Assembly (NCBI GenBank): GCA_910585435.1
Contig: CAJUEJ010000001.1
Location: 221,575-285,574, forward strand
Source: an uncultured Hungatella sp.
GTDB lineage: Bacteria; Bacillota; Clostridia; Lachnospirales; Lachnospiraceae
Direction of reading: 5' to 3'
Length of the DNA stretch: 64,000 nucleotides
Below the pieces are notes generated by a model, which was not told the DNA's origin, did not search any database, and saw nothing but the letters and a program-made list of their open reading frames with translations. Positions 24,720 to 33,938 of this stretch are shown in pieces (the stretch's first letter is position 1; every line of letters starts with the position of its first letter). Position numbers and translations under genes: made by a program.

Positions 24720-27215
24720 ATGAAAAAGAAAACAGTTAAACAGGGGCTGGCTGTGATGCTGGCACTGTTTATGACTATAAATTCCTTTTCCGGCAGGACT
24801 GTCTGGCCGGTTTTGGACAGCTATGCGGATACTGTCCGCCCGGCAGTGGTGAATGCCACCACGCTGAATGTGAGAAGCGGCCCGGGAACCACCTACGGGA
24901 TTGCAGGCAAGCTTACCAACGGGGCCAGCGTAAATGTGATCGGAGAGACGACGGGAGCGGACAGGAAGGTGTGGTATCAGATTGAATACGGCGGAGGGAA
25001 GAGAGGGTATGTGCTGTCTACCTATTTGAAATTCCCGGTATCGTATTCAACGGATATGGACTTTGAAAGCTATCTGAATTCCCAGGGATTTCCGGAAAGC
25101 TATAAGGCAGGGCTAAGGCAGCTTCATGCAGAGTATCCCAACTGGGTTTTTAAGGCGCAGCATACCAATCTTAACTGGGAGGATGTCATCAGCAATGAGA
25201 GCGTCGTAGGGAGAAACCTGGTACACTCAAGCAGTGATTCTTCCTGGAAGTCTACGGCAGAGGGAGCGTATGACTGGAATACCAGTACCTGGCCGGGACT
25301 GGACAGCAGCTCCTATGTGGCAGCTTCTGACGGGATTATCCGTTACTATATGGATCCCAGGAATTTTTTAGATGATAAATACGTATTTCAGTTTCTGGTA
25401 CATAGCTACAACGCTTCTGCCCAGACGGCAGACGGCCTGAGAGCCATGGTGCAGAATACATTTTTAAGCGGCAGCGCAGGTGTCAGCGGAGCCATAACCT
25501 GGGATAACGGTGGGGGAAACGGTACAAATTCAGGGCCTGGCGGAAGCTCTTTTCCGGGAGGAACCGGCCAGTATGGCCCGGGGACTTCCTCCGGAGGCGG
25601 GACTTCGTCCGGGGGAGCCAGTTTAAGCGGGCCGGGAGGTGCGTCGGGAGGAGGAAATTCCTCTGGCGGAGCCAGCTTAGGCGGGCCGGGAGGTGCGTCG
25701 GGAGGAGGAAATTCCTCTGGCGGAGCCAGCTTAGGCGGCCCAGGAGGTACATCGGGAAGTGGAAGTACATCTGGGGGAGCCAGCTTAGGCGGCCCGGGAG
25801 TTTCCTCAGGAAGCGGAAATTCGTCTGGCGGAGTCAGCTTGACTGCGCCCGGAGGAGGGACAAGCAGCAATAAGACCGGCAGCTCATCCGGAGTCAGCTT
25901 GACAGCACCGGGAGCATCGGTCAGCAGTGTTGAGGGTACAGGTGCGTCTCTCAGCAAGAAAGAAAAGAATCGGGTGACTACGGCTTTAGGGCCAGGAATG
26001 ACCACCGGCCCGGGGGGAGGTTCCGGCAGTACCAGCCCGACGGAAAACAATACAGGCCCAGGGCCTGGTACAGGAAGCACCGGAACAGAGGCCGGTACAG
26101 GAAGCATCGGCCCCGGCCCGGGAACCGGAGGTTATCCTTCGGCAGGCGGTTCAACAGGAACAGCCTCCTATGTGGACATAATCATGAATGCTGCCGCCCA
26201 GTCCGGTGTGAACCCTTATGTCCTGGCAGCCATGATTATCCAGGAACAGGGGACCAACGGGACGGGAAGATGTATATCAGGAACCGTAGCTGGGTATGTT
26301 GGATATTATAACTTCTTTAATATTGAAGCTTACCAGTCCGGATCCATGGATGCCATCTCCCGCGGACTCTGGTATGCATCTCAGTCAGGAAGCTATGGCC
26401 GGCCATGGAATAGCGTGGATAAATCCATTTTAGGCGGAGCCCTCTATTATGGAACAAACTATGTAAATGCAGGGCAGGACACCTTCTATTTAAAAAAATT
26501 TAATGTGCAGGGAAGCAATCTGTACAAGCATCAGTATATGACCAATGTACAGGGGGCGGCTTCCGAAGGCGCAAAGCTGGCTCAGGCTTACGGCTCCCAG
26601 GTAAAGCAGTCGGCTCTGGAATTTAAGATTCCGGTGTATCTAAACATGCCGCAGAGTGCCTGTCCGCAGCCGGCGGGAAACGGAAGCCCCAATAACAGGC
26701 TGTCCGGCCTGGGAGTAGAAGGGTTTACCCTCACTCCTACTTTCAGCCAGGATGTAACATCATACAATCTGATTGTAAGTCCGTCCGTATCTTCCGTTAC
26801 GGTAAATGCAATACCGCTGGCTTCCACAGCCTCCATAAGCGGAACAGGGACGATTCAGCTTCAGAACGGAAATAACGAAATTATGGTTTCTGTAACTGCC
26901 CAGAACGGAACGGTGAGAAACTATGTTATCCATGTGGTGAGACAGGATAACGGCCCGGCTTATAACAGTGCAATCGGCTCCGGCATCGGGGAAAGCAGCC
27001 CCGGCACAGGGCCAGGAGCAGGCAGTACAGAGCAGAGCGGATACGGGCCGGCGTACAATTCGGTATCTCCGGGGCCGGGGTCAGGAGACAACTCCGGTAC
27101 AGGGCCGGGTGTGTCTTCCCAAAGCCCTTCCGGCAGCGGCCCGGGTGTGTCCTCCGGAACAGGCAGTTCCAATGCCATGGGGCCAGGGGGAAGCAATGTG
27201 ACCATTGTACGATAA
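24720..27215 (+). CDS. Secreted SH3b / glucosaminidase-like / cadherin-like wall protein with Gly-Pro-Ser repeats
   Basis: This 831-residue exported protein has, in order: a signal peptide (to about residue 37), a bacterial SH3 domain (NATTLNVRSGPGTTYGIAGKL...GYVLSTYLKF, about 45-103), a linker (EYPNWVFKAQHTNLNWEDVI) usual in clostridial glucosaminidases, a long Gly/Ser/Pro low-complexity region (about 255-480), a glucosaminidase-like domain (NPYVLAAMIIQEQGTNGTG), a cadherin-like beta-sandwich domain (GFTLTPTFSQDVTSYNLIV) and a second Gly/Pro-rich tail. It likely acts on or binds peptidoglycan outside the cell. Here the disordered region is inserted within the enzyme part. The neighbouring downstream gene shares the cadherin-like domain. 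Confidence 0.87.
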   Translation: MKKKTVKQGLAVMLALFMTINSFSGRTVWPVLDSYADTVRPAVVNATTLNVRSGPGTTYGIAGKLTNGASVNVIGETTGADRKVWYQIEYGGGKRGYVLSTYLKFPVSYSTDMDFESYLNSQGFPESYKAGLRQLHAEYPNWVFKAQHTNLNWEDVISNESVVGRNLVHSSSDSSWKSTAEGAYDWNTSTWPGLDSSSYVAASDGIIRYYMDPRNFLDDKYVFQFLVHSYNASAQTADGLRAMVQNTFLSGSAGVSGAITWDNGGGNGTNSGPGGSSFPGGTGQYGPGTSSGGGTSSGGASLSGPGGASGGGNSSGGASLGGPGGASGGGNSSGGASLGGPGGTSGSGSTSGGASLGGPGVSSGSGNSSGGVSLTAPGGGTSSNKTGSSSGVSLTAPGASVSSVEGTGASLSKKEKNRVTTALGPGMTTGPGGGSGSTSPTENNTGPGPGTGSTGTEAGTGSIGPGPGTGGYPSAGGSTGTASYVDIIMNAAAQSGVNPYVLAAMIIQEQGTNGTGRCISGTVAGYVGYYNFFNIEAYQSGSMDAISRGLWYASQSGSYGRPWNSVDKSILGGALYYGTNYVNAGQDTFYLKKFNVQGSNLYKHQYMTNVQGAASEGAKLAQAYGSQVKQSALEFKIPVYLNMPQSACPQPAGNGSPNNRLSGLGVEGFTLTPTFSQDVTSYNLIVSPSVSSVTVNAIPLASTASISGTGTIQLQNGNNEIMVSVTAQNGTVRNYVIHVVRQDNGPAYNSAIGSGIGESSPGTGPGAGSTEQSGYGPAYNSVSPGPGSGDNSGTGPGVSSQSPSGSGPGVSSGTGSSNAMGPGGSNVTIVR
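25611..25826 (+). repeat. Four tandem 54-bp units encoding 18-residue Gly/Ser/Pro repeats
   Basis: Units lie at 25611-25664, 25665-25718, 25719-25772 and 25773-25826; a fifth, diverged partial follows. Each encodes GGASLGGPGGASGGGNSS or a variant. The first two are nearly identical at the DNA level. This looks like a variable-number repeat and is likely to change in copy number. Confidence 0.88.
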
Positions 27216-27255
27216 TACAGTAACTACTGAATGGTTACGGAAAGCAGGTGAATGT

Positions 27256-28842
27256 ATGAATAAAAGGATAAAACACTATATTGCCAGCTTATTTCTGGCT
27301 GGACTTATGGCCTTTGCATTGTCTATCCAGGCATTTGCTGCCAGGATTGCATTTTCGGATCCCACGGGCAACGCAGGGGATGAGATTACGGTAACCATGA
27401 AGGTTTCCTCAACAGGAGAGGAAACCATAGGAAATGTTGATATCATGCTTGCCTATGACGCGTCGGCGCTGGAATTTTTAAGCGGGACAGGGGCTACAGG
27501 CGGAGCAGGCTCCATCCACGTGGTGGGAGCCGCGGAAAGCCAGAATAATAAGGAGTTAGCCTTCTCCTTAAAATTCCGTGCGGCCAAGTCAGGCACCAGC
27601 AAAATCACAGTCAGCACCCAGGAAGTGTATGATCTGGATGGCCAGGCTGTAAATGTGGGACAGCAGGGCTCCTCGGCGGTGACCATACAGGGAACCGGAT
27701 CCTCTTCCAGCAATGCATCTCTGGCTGTTTTGGAGATTTCCCCCGGGAATATTTCCCCGTCTTTCTCTGCAGATGTCATGTCCTATACAGCCACAGTGGG
27801 CGGGGACGTAGACAGGGTCAGTGTGTCTGCGCCGGCCCAGGATGCCAATGCCAGCGTGTCCATATCGGGAAATGAAGGGCTGCAGATCGGGGAAAATCAG
27901 GTGGTTTGTACTGTTACGGCCCAGGACGGGCAGACGGTAAAGACCTATACCATTACGGTGACGAAGGTAGAGGGAAGTGAAAACGGTGCAGGAGGCCTGG
28001 AGGGAGGCGTCCGGTTAAAGACGCCGGAACGGCTGATTACTGTATTCTCCATACCGGATGATGTGGAGATACCGGAAGGATATGAGCAGTGTACCATCGG
28101 CATTGACGGCTATGATGTGCAGGGATGGGTATTGGAAGCAGAGGAAGATCCAAGCTACTGTATCTTCTACGGATTAAATGAGAGCGGGGAGAAGGTGTAC
28201 TACCGCTATGACAGGGCAGAGAGGACTCTGCAGCGTTATTTCCAGGATTTTGCAACCTCAGGTGTTACACAGGAAACCTATGAGGCTATGGTAAATGAGT
28301 ACAATTCCCTGGTGCATGACTATGATGTCCGGTTCTGGATTATCATAGGCCTGATTGTGCTGACAGTGATTTTACTGATTGCGATTTTCTCTCTGGTGCT
28401 TACCAGAGGGCGGCAGGATGATTTTTTTGAACACAGGGAAAACCGGGAGGATTACCCGGAGAAGATGGCCCGCGAAAGGCAGAGAAGACAGGAGGCCGGA
28501 CGGCTTTCCAGAGAGGAACGGTATCAGAGGGATATGGAGACAGAGCCTCTGGGCAGACAGCCCGCATCCAGGGGAAGCGGTGGAAGAGAGAGAACCCAGA
28601 GAGAGCCTGTGCCCAGAGAGCCAAGGGCCGGGGAGCGCTTATCCAGAGGAAACACAGGAAGAATGCCTCAGGAGGGAGGTCCCGGCGGCCGGCCGAGAGA
28701 GCAGGCCGGACGTATGTCAGGACAAGGTCCGGAAGGCATGGGAGGCAGACAGGCGGATCCTGTGAGAAAGGCTCCCAGGCAGGGGCCAGATGCCGGCGGG
28801 AAAAACGGCGGCGGGGACGAGATAGAATTTATCGATCTGTAA
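27256..28842 (+). CDS. Membrane-anchored cohesin-like / cadherin-like surface protein
   Basis: This 528-residue protein has a signal peptide (MNKRIKHYIASLFLAGLMAFALSIQAFA). A cohesin-like beta-sandwich follows (FSDPTGNAGDEITVTMKVSSTGEETIGNVDIMLAYDASALEFLSG, about 33-150), then a cadherin-like domain (LEISPGNISPSFSADVMSYTATV), a further extracellular stretch, and one membrane span (FWIIIGLIVLTVILLIAIFSLVL). A long Arg/Gly-rich cytoplasmic tail ends GGDEIEFIDL. The start is ATG 27256 after AGGTGA, 40 bases past the previous stop. Shared domains and spacing suggest it works with the upstream wall protein, perhaps as its membrane anchor; this is inference. Confidence 0.83.
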   Translation: MNKRIKHYIASLFLAGLMAFALSIQAFAARIAFSDPTGNAGDEITVTMKVSSTGEETIGNVDIMLAYDASALEFLSGTGATGGAGSIHVVGAAESQNNKELAFSLKFRAAKSGTSKITVSTQEVYDLDGQAVNVGQQGSSAVTIQGTGSSSSNASLAVLEISPGNISPSFSADVMSYTATVGGDVDRVSVSAPAQDANASVSISGNEGLQIGENQVVCTVTAQDGQTVKTYTITVTKVEGSENGAGGLEGGVRLKTPERLITVFSIPDDVEIPEGYEQCTIGIDGYDVQGWVLEAEEDPSYCIFYGLNESGEKVYYRYDRAERTLQRYFQDFATSGVTQETYEAMVNEYNSLVHDYDVRFWIIIGLIVLTVILLIAIFSLVLTRGRQDDFFEHRENREDYPEKMARERQRRQEAGRLSREERYQRDMETEPLGRQPASRGSGGRERTQREPVPREPRAGERLSRGNTGRMPQEGGPGGRPREQAGRMSGQGPEGMGGRQADPVRKAPRQGPDAGGKNGGGDEIEFIDL

Positions 28843-28988
28843 AAAGAATCCGGTGGCTCAGGATGCCTGCTGCCATTACGCTTTCGCAGGGTCAGCGCGG
28901 TAAACGGGCAGACCTGTCTGAACTGTTGTAAATACACACATACAGGATTGGGAAAAGGGGTGTCAAGGACTTGGCAGCCCTTTCCATC

Positions 28989-29033
28989 TTGACGAAAAGA
29001 CAGATTTGTTATACAATTCCTATAACAGTTATA
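28989..29033 (+). promoter_or_regulatory. clp operon promoter with overlapping GntR-type operator
   Basis: TTGACG (28989-28994) and TACAAT (29012-29017) are spaced 17 bases apart. Immediately after, TATAACAGTTATA (29021-29033) is a perfect 13-bp dyad at the expected transcription start, 18 bp before the GntR gene. Position suggests autorepression. No CtsR-type GGTCAAA direct repeat is visible. Confidence 0.65.
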
Positions 29034-29051
29034 ACGAAAGACGGTGAATAC

Positions 29052-29435
29052 ATGATTCTAAGAATTGATTTTAACAGCGATGAGGCTTTGTATATGCAGC
29101 TTCGGAATCAGATTATCATCGGCATCGCTACAGGAAGAATCCGGGAAGGGGATACCCTTCCTTCTGTCCGCCAATTAGCAGAGCATATCAGTATTAACAT
29201 GCATACGGTAAATAAAGCATATTCTGTATTAAGACAGGAAGGATTCGTGAAGCTGGACCGCAGAAAGGGAGCGGTGATTTCTCTGGACCTGGATAAACAG
29301 CGGATGCTAAAGGAGATGAAGCAGGAGATCGCCGTGGTGATGGCCAAGGGGATCTGCAAGGGAGTCCAGAGGGAAGAGGTTCATGATCTGGTGGATGAGA
29401 TATATGATTTATTTGCGAATTGGGAGGAGGGATAG
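29052..29435 (+). CDS. YtrA-subfamily GntR regulator heading the mcsAB-clpC operon
   Basis: The 127-residue protein has an N-terminal GntR winged helix (YMQLRNQIIIGIATGRIREGDTLPSVRQLAEHISINMHTVNKAYSVLRQEGFV) and only a short C-terminal helical segment, as in YtrA-type regulators. ATG 29052 after ACGGTGA is preferred to upstream starts. It is two bases from mcsA and shares a promoter with the Clp genes. It occupies the place of ctsR, the usual first gene in Firmicutes, so it probably controls the stress operon. The adjacent palindrome supports autoregulation. Confidence 0.87.
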   Translation: MILRIDFNSDEALYMQLRNQIIIGIATGRIREGDTLPSVRQLAEHISINMHTVNKAYSVLRQEGFVKLDRRKGAVISLDLDKQRMLKEMKQEIAVVMAKGICKGVQREEVHDLVDEIYDLFANWEEG

Positions 29436-29437
29436 GT

Positions 29438-30022
29438 ATGTTATGTGAACGATGCAAGATTCGGGAAGCCAATATACAATATACGGAAGTGATCAACGGT
29501 GTGAAGACAGAGCATAATTTCTGCGCCCAGTGTGCCAGAGAACTGGATGTGGGCCAGTACTCGGCTATTTTTGACGGAGAATTTCCTCTGGTAAAGCTTT
29601 TGTCAGGGCTTTTGGGATGGGAGGAGCCGGTAAAGAAAGAAGGGAAGTTCCAGCAGGTAGTCTGTCCCACCTGCGGTACCACCTACGAAGAGTTTGTGGA
29701 GAACAGCCGCTTTGGATGCGCAGACTGCTACAGTGTGTTTGACGTCCTGATCCATGACAATATCAAACAGCTTCAGGGAAGCGACCGCCACAACGGGAAA
29801 AAGCCTCTCACCCCGGCAGGCCAGGCGCCGGAGGGAGCCAGGGAGGATGGAGGGGAAACGCTGGTGACCGCAGGCATTATGGAAAAAGACGGGGTAAAAA
29901 GCGAGATCCGTTCCTGGGAGAGAAAGCTTAAGGAAGCATTAAAGACAGAAGACTATGAGACCGCTGCTTTGTGCAGAGATAAAATCAGGGCATTGAAAGA
30001 GGGGATAGAGACAGATGCTTAA
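29438..30022 (+). CDS. mcsA: McsA, activator of the protein arginine kinase
   Basis: The 194-residue protein has two zinc-binding pairs: CERC (C3, C6) with CAQC (C29, C32), and CPTC (C76, C79) with CADC (C94, C97). A C-terminal UVR motif follows (RSWERKLKEALKTEDYETAALCRDKI). McsA binds and activates McsB and helps ClpC engage substrates. The ATG at 29438 follows GGAGG. The gene overlaps mcsB by 8 bases, indicating translational coupling. Confidence 0.93.
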   Translation: MLCERCKIREANIQYTEVINGVKTEHNFCAQCARELDVGQYSAIFDGEFPLVKLLSGLLGWEEPVKKEGKFQQVVCPTCGTTYEEFVENSRFGCADCYSVFDVLIHDNIKQLQGSDRHNGKKPLTPAGQAPEGAREDGGETLVTAGIMEKDGVKSEIRSWERKLKEALKTEDYETAALCRDKIRALKEGIETDA

Positions 30023-31049
30023 GTGGTTTGAGTGCGAGGAAGAGAACAGGCAGAATATTATAAGCAGCAAGATCCGTCTGGCCCGCAACTGGAATGAGTA
30101 TGTGTTTCCATCCAGGCTGTCTTCGGAGGATGCCTCCCAGATGGTAAAGCGCCTCTGCGACGGGCTTGAGGATCTGGGGGAGAAGGATGGAAGAGTATAT
30201 GAGACTGCATATATCAGCGAATTAAGCGAGTTAGATCTCCGTGCCCTTAAGGAGCGGAGAGTGCTGAATGCCTCTGTGCTGGAGCGGAAGGCGCCTATGG
30301 CCATTATGGTTTCGCAGAAGGAGGACGTGAGCCTGGTGTTTAACGCAACCGACCATATCCGTATCCAGGCATTGTCCACAGGCCTCCATCTCCACCAGCT
30401 GTTAAAGACTGCCAATGAGGTAGATGATTTCATCAATGCCAGGTTCTCCTATGCCTTTGATGATAAATACGGGTATCTTACATCCTTTCCCACCAACATG
30501 GGAACCGGTATGAGGGCTGCGGTCATGGTCCATCTTCCCAGCCTGTCCCTGGGCAAAAAATTTTCCACCATACTCAGCAACATGGGGCGGTTCGGCGTCT
30601 CCATACGTGGGGCTTATGGCGAAGGACGGGAGAATTACGGCGCTATCTACGAGGTGACCAATCAAAAGACCATGGGGCAGACAGAGAAAGAGCTGGCGGA
30701 TCTGGTGGGAAAGGTGGCGCAGCAGCTAAATGACCAGGAGAACCAGGTGCGGGGGATGACCCTTAAGAACCACCGGCTGGAGAGGGAGGATGAGATATAC
30801 AAATCCTACGGTGTTCTCAAATACGCCAGGCGTCTTGCCATGAAGGAGGCCATGACCTACCTGTCCCAGCTGATGGCAGGTATTTCCGACGGGCTGATTC
30901 AGACCAGCGAGCCCTGTTCTGTCTACCGGCTGATGCTGGGGATTCAGACGGCAAATCTTCAGAAGCTGTCGGATAGGCCACTGGGGAAAGAGGAGCTGGA
31001 CGAGGCCAGGGCCAAATATTTAAGAGAAGAACTGCCGGATTTATTGTGA
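30015..31049 (+). CDS. mcsB: McsB protein arginine kinase
   Basis: This 344-residue phosphagen-kinase-fold enzyme shows IISSKIRLARNWNEYVFPSRL near the N-terminus, TSFPTNMGTGMRAAVMVHLPSL, and the nucleotide-binding GAYGEGRENYGAIYEVTNQ. It phosphorylates arginines on misfolded proteins, marking them for ClpCP. Length fits the family (about 350). It lies between its activator mcsA (8-base overlap) and the unfoldase clpC, as in other Firmicutes. Confidence 0.94.
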   Translation: MLKWFECEEENRQNIISSKIRLARNWNEYVFPSRLSSEDASQMVKRLCDGLEDLGEKDGRVYETAYISELSELDLRALKERRVLNASVLERKAPMAIMVSQKEDVSLVFNATDHIRIQALSTGLHLHQLLKTANEVDDFINARFSYAFDDKYGYLTSFPTNMGTGMRAAVMVHLPSLSLGKKFSTILSNMGRFGVSIRGAYGEGRENYGAIYEVTNQKTMGQTEKELADLVGKVAQQLNDQENQVRGMTLKNHRLEREDEIYKSYGVLKYARRLAMKEAMTYLSQLMAGISDGLIQTSEPCSVYRLMLGIQTANLQKLSDRPLGKEELDEARAKYLREELPDLL

Positions 31050-31128
31050 TGCCAGCAAAGCGGCATGGGAATTTACTGTAAACACTGGCAGGTGTTGCTA
31101 TATTTAAATGCAGGAGGATTAGGAAAGA

Positions 31129-33600
31129 ATGATAGATCGTTTTACAGCAAAGGCCAGGGAGGCAATCGGGCTGGCAGTGGATGCAGCAGAGAGCCTGGGC
31201 CACAATTATGTGGGGACAGAGCATCTGCTGATCGGGCTGCTGCAGGAGGGTACCGGCGTGGCTGCAAAGGTTTTGGAAGAGTGCGGGGTGGAGGAGAATA
31301 AGGTGATGGAGCTGGTGAGCCAGCTGATCACCCCCAACCAGCCTGTAAGCCTGATGGAGCAGAATACCTATACTCCCAGCGCGAAGCGGGTGATTGAGAA
31401 CAGCTACCGGGAAGCCGTGCGTTTTAAGGCGCCTCTCATCGGCACAGAGCATATTCTCATAGCCATTATCAGGGAGAGTGACTGCGTGGCCTCCAGGCTT
31501 TTAAACACCATGGGAGTCAGCATTCAAAAGCTCTATATGGATCTCCTCTCCGCCATGGGCGAGGATGCCCCGGCCGGTAAGAGGGAGGAACTGCAGACAA
31601 GAAATTCCAGGGGAAGAGCCAGCACTCCTGTATTGGACAACTACAGCCGGGATCTGACGGCCCTTGCCAGGGAAGGAAAGCTGGATCCGGTCATCGGAAG
31701 GGAAGCGGAGATCCAGCGGGTGATTCAGATTTTAAGCCGCCGCACAAAGAACAATCCCTGCCTTATAGGAGAGCCGGGAGTGGGAAAGACGGCGGTGGTG
31801 GAAGGGCTGGCTCAGATGATTGCAGCCGAGGATGTGCCGGAGACCATCGCAGGCAAGCGTGTGCTGACGCTGGATTTGTCCGGTATGGTGGCAGGCTCCA
31901 AGTACCGGGGAGAGTTTGAAGAGAGGATTAAACGGGTTCTGGCAGAGGTCATGGAAGACAAAGGAGTGCTGCTGTTTATCGATGAGATCCATACCATCAT
32001 CGGGGCCGGAGGGGCAGAGGGAGCTCTGGACGCCTCCAACATTTTAAAGCCGTCTTTAGCCAGGGGCGAGCTGCAGCTCATCGGGGCAACCACCATCGAG
32101 GAGTACCGGAAATACATTGAAAAGGATTCAGCCCTGGAGCGCCGGTTCCAGCCGGTAACCGTGGAGGAGCCTTCTGAGGAGGAATCCTACGAGATTTTAA
32201 AAGGGCTGAGAGAAAAATATGAGGAGCATCACAAGGTGACTATCACCGATCAGGCGCTGCAGGCGGCAGTGAAGCTGTCAGCCCGGTATATAAATGACCG
32301 TTTCCTTCCGGATAAAGCCATTGATCTGATTGACGAGGCCTCTTCCAAGCAGCGTCTGACAAATTTTGTGGAGCCGGAGGAGATCAAGGCCCTGGAGAAG
32401 GATATAGAAAACCTGGAACGGCAGAAGGAAAAGGCGATTATGTCCGAGGCTTACGAGAAAGCCGGAGATATTAAGAGAAAACAGGAAAAGAAACGGGACA
32501 GGATAGCCAAAATCCGTGACAGGTGGCAGAAGGAGAAGTATACCAGGAAACTGGTGGTGGGAGAGAACGAGGTGGCAGATGTGGTCTCCGGCTGGACCAA
32601 GATCCCGGTCCGGAAGCTGGAGGAGGAAGAGTCACAAAGGCTGAAAATGCTGGAGTCTATTCTACATGAGAGAGTGGTGGGGCAGGAGGAGGCTGTGTCA
32701 GCGGTTTCCAAGGCCATCCGCCGCGGGAGGGTAGGCTTAAAAGACCCGAAACGTCCCATCGGATCCTTTCTGTTTTTGGGGCCTACAGGGGTGGGAAAGA
32801 CAGAGCTGTGCAAATCCCTGGCGGAGGCCATGTTCGGCACGGAAAATGCACTGATACGAGTCGACATGTCTGAGTACATGGAGAAACACAGCGTGTCCAA
32901 GATGATCGGTTCGCCTCCTGGATATGTGGGATATGATGAGGGAGGACAGCTGAGCGAGAAGGTGCGCAGGAATCCTTACTCCGTGATTTTGTTTGATGAG
33001 ATAGAGAAGGCGCACCCTGACGTGTTCAATATCCTTTTGCAGGTGCTGGACGACGGGCATATTACAGATGCCCAGGGGCGCAAGATTAATTTTAAGAACA
33101 CCATATTGATTATGACATCCAATGCAGGGGCGGAGAACATTATTTCGCCTAAACGGCTGGGCTTTATGTCAGTGGATGACGCCAAGGAGAACTATAAATT
33201 CATGAAGGGCCGGGTTATGGAGGAGGTAAAACGGCTGTTTAAGCCGGAATTCATAAACCGTGTGGACGAGATGATCGTATTCCATCCGCTGAACAAGGAG
33301 AACATGAAGGATATTGCCTCCATTATGCTGAAAATTATCAATAAACGGACGGTGCAGCAGATGGGGATTACCCTCCATATATCTGAGGAAGGCCAGGAGT
33401 TTTTAATCGAAAAAGGATACGATGAGAAATACGGGGCGCGTCCCCTTCGCAGGGCCATCCAGAACCAGCTGGAGGATAAGCTGGCGGAGAAGATTCTGGA
33501 CGGGGCTGTGAAGGAAGGCGATGAAGTGGATGTGATAAAGGATGGTGACGGCCTGGATTTTGTGGCCCGGGCGGTGCAGAAGGAGCCGGCAGTTGTCTAG
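31129..33600 (+). CDS. clpC: ClpC AAA+ unfoldase
   Basis: This 823-residue ATPase has an N-terminal double Clp-N domain (RFTAKAREAIGLAVDAAESLGHNYVGTEHLL and its repeat). The first AAA module carries GEPGVGKT (214-221), followed by a UVR/middle domain (KAIMSEAYEKAGDIKRKQEKKRDRI) and a second AAA module with GPTGVGKTELC and an arginine-finger region. The ClpP-binding loop should lie in the second module. It unfolds phospho-arginine-tagged proteins for ClpP. It is last in the GntR-mcsA-mcsB-clpC operon, 79 bases after mcsB, with AGGAGG before ATG 31129. Confidence 0.95.
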   Translation: MIDRFTAKAREAIGLAVDAAESLGHNYVGTEHLLIGLLQEGTGVAAKVLEECGVEENKVMELVSQLITPNQPVSLMEQNTYTPSAKRVIENSYREAVRFKAPLIGTEHILIAIIRESDCVASRLLNTMGVSIQKLYMDLLSAMGEDAPAGKREELQTRNSRGRASTPVLDNYSRDLTALAREGKLDPVIGREAEIQRVIQILSRRTKNNPCLIGEPGVGKTAVVEGLAQMIAAEDVPETIAGKRVLTLDLSGMVAGSKYRGEFEERIKRVLAEVMEDKGVLLFIDEIHTIIGAGGAEGALDASNILKPSLARGELQLIGATTIEEYRKYIEKDSALERRFQPVTVEEPSEEESYEILKGLREKYEEHHKVTITDQALQAAVKLSARYINDRFLPDKAIDLIDEASSKQRLTNFVEPEEIKALEKDIENLERQKEKAIMSEAYEKAGDIKRKQEKKRDRIAKIRDRWQKEKYTRKLVVGENEVADVVSGWTKIPVRKLEEEESQRLKMLESILHERVVGQEEAVSAVSKAIRRGRVGLKDPKRPIGSFLFLGPTGVGKTELCKSLAEAMFGTENALIRVDMSEYMEKHSVSKMIGSPPGYVGYDEGGQLSEKVRRNPYSVILFDEIEKAHPDVFNILLQVLDDGHITDAQGRKINFKNTILIMTSNAGAENIISPKRLGFMSVDDAKENYKFMKGRVMEEVKRLFKPEFINRVDEMIVFHPLNKENMKDIASIMLKIINKRTVQQMGITLHISEEGQEFLIEKGYDEKYGARPLRRAIQNQLEDKLAEKILDGAVKEGDEVDVIKDGDGLDFVARAVQKEPAVV

Positions 33601-33711
33601 CACAGAGCCGCTGCGCACCTTCTGAAATGAATAAAATTTACATTTTGTGTTTCTTTTTCATAGGATAGAAGAAAATCGTCATCCACATACTATCTTCGGA
33701 GGTGGATGATG

Positions 33712-33921
33712 ATGGATGAAATTTTTCCATTTGGCCTTGGGATGGTTATGATGATGAACACAAGTGCCAGAGAGGATTATGACAGGCTGAGCGAAACGGA
33801 AAAGGAGCATCTTATTTTAAAATGTAAGGATGCAAGATCCAGGGACGAGATGAACCGGATCGTCAATGCTTTTGCAGGAAATGACGCAGGGGATCTTATA
33901 AGTGATATGGGCATTGGGTAA
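33712..33921 (+). CDS. Small acidic hypothetical protein (69 residues)
   Basis: The product (MDEIFPFGLGMVMMMNTSAREDYDRLSETEKEHLILKCKDARSRDEMNRIVNAF...) is a small soluble helical protein with no recognised domain. Three in-frame ATGs occur at 33706, 33709 and 33712. GGAGG at 33699-33703 gives 33712 the best spacing. It lies between clpC and the leuS T-box on the same strand and probably has its own short transcript. Confidence 0.68.
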   Translation: MDEIFPFGLGMVMMMNTSAREDYDRLSETEKEHLILKCKDARSRDEMNRIVNAFAGNDAGDLISDMGIG

Positions 33922-33938
33922 GAAAAACACGTTCCCTG

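Noticed and set aside
25406..26107. 233-codon Pro-rich minus-strand frame
   Set aside because: It is the antisense of the Gly/Pro repeat region, so its composition is a repeat artefact.
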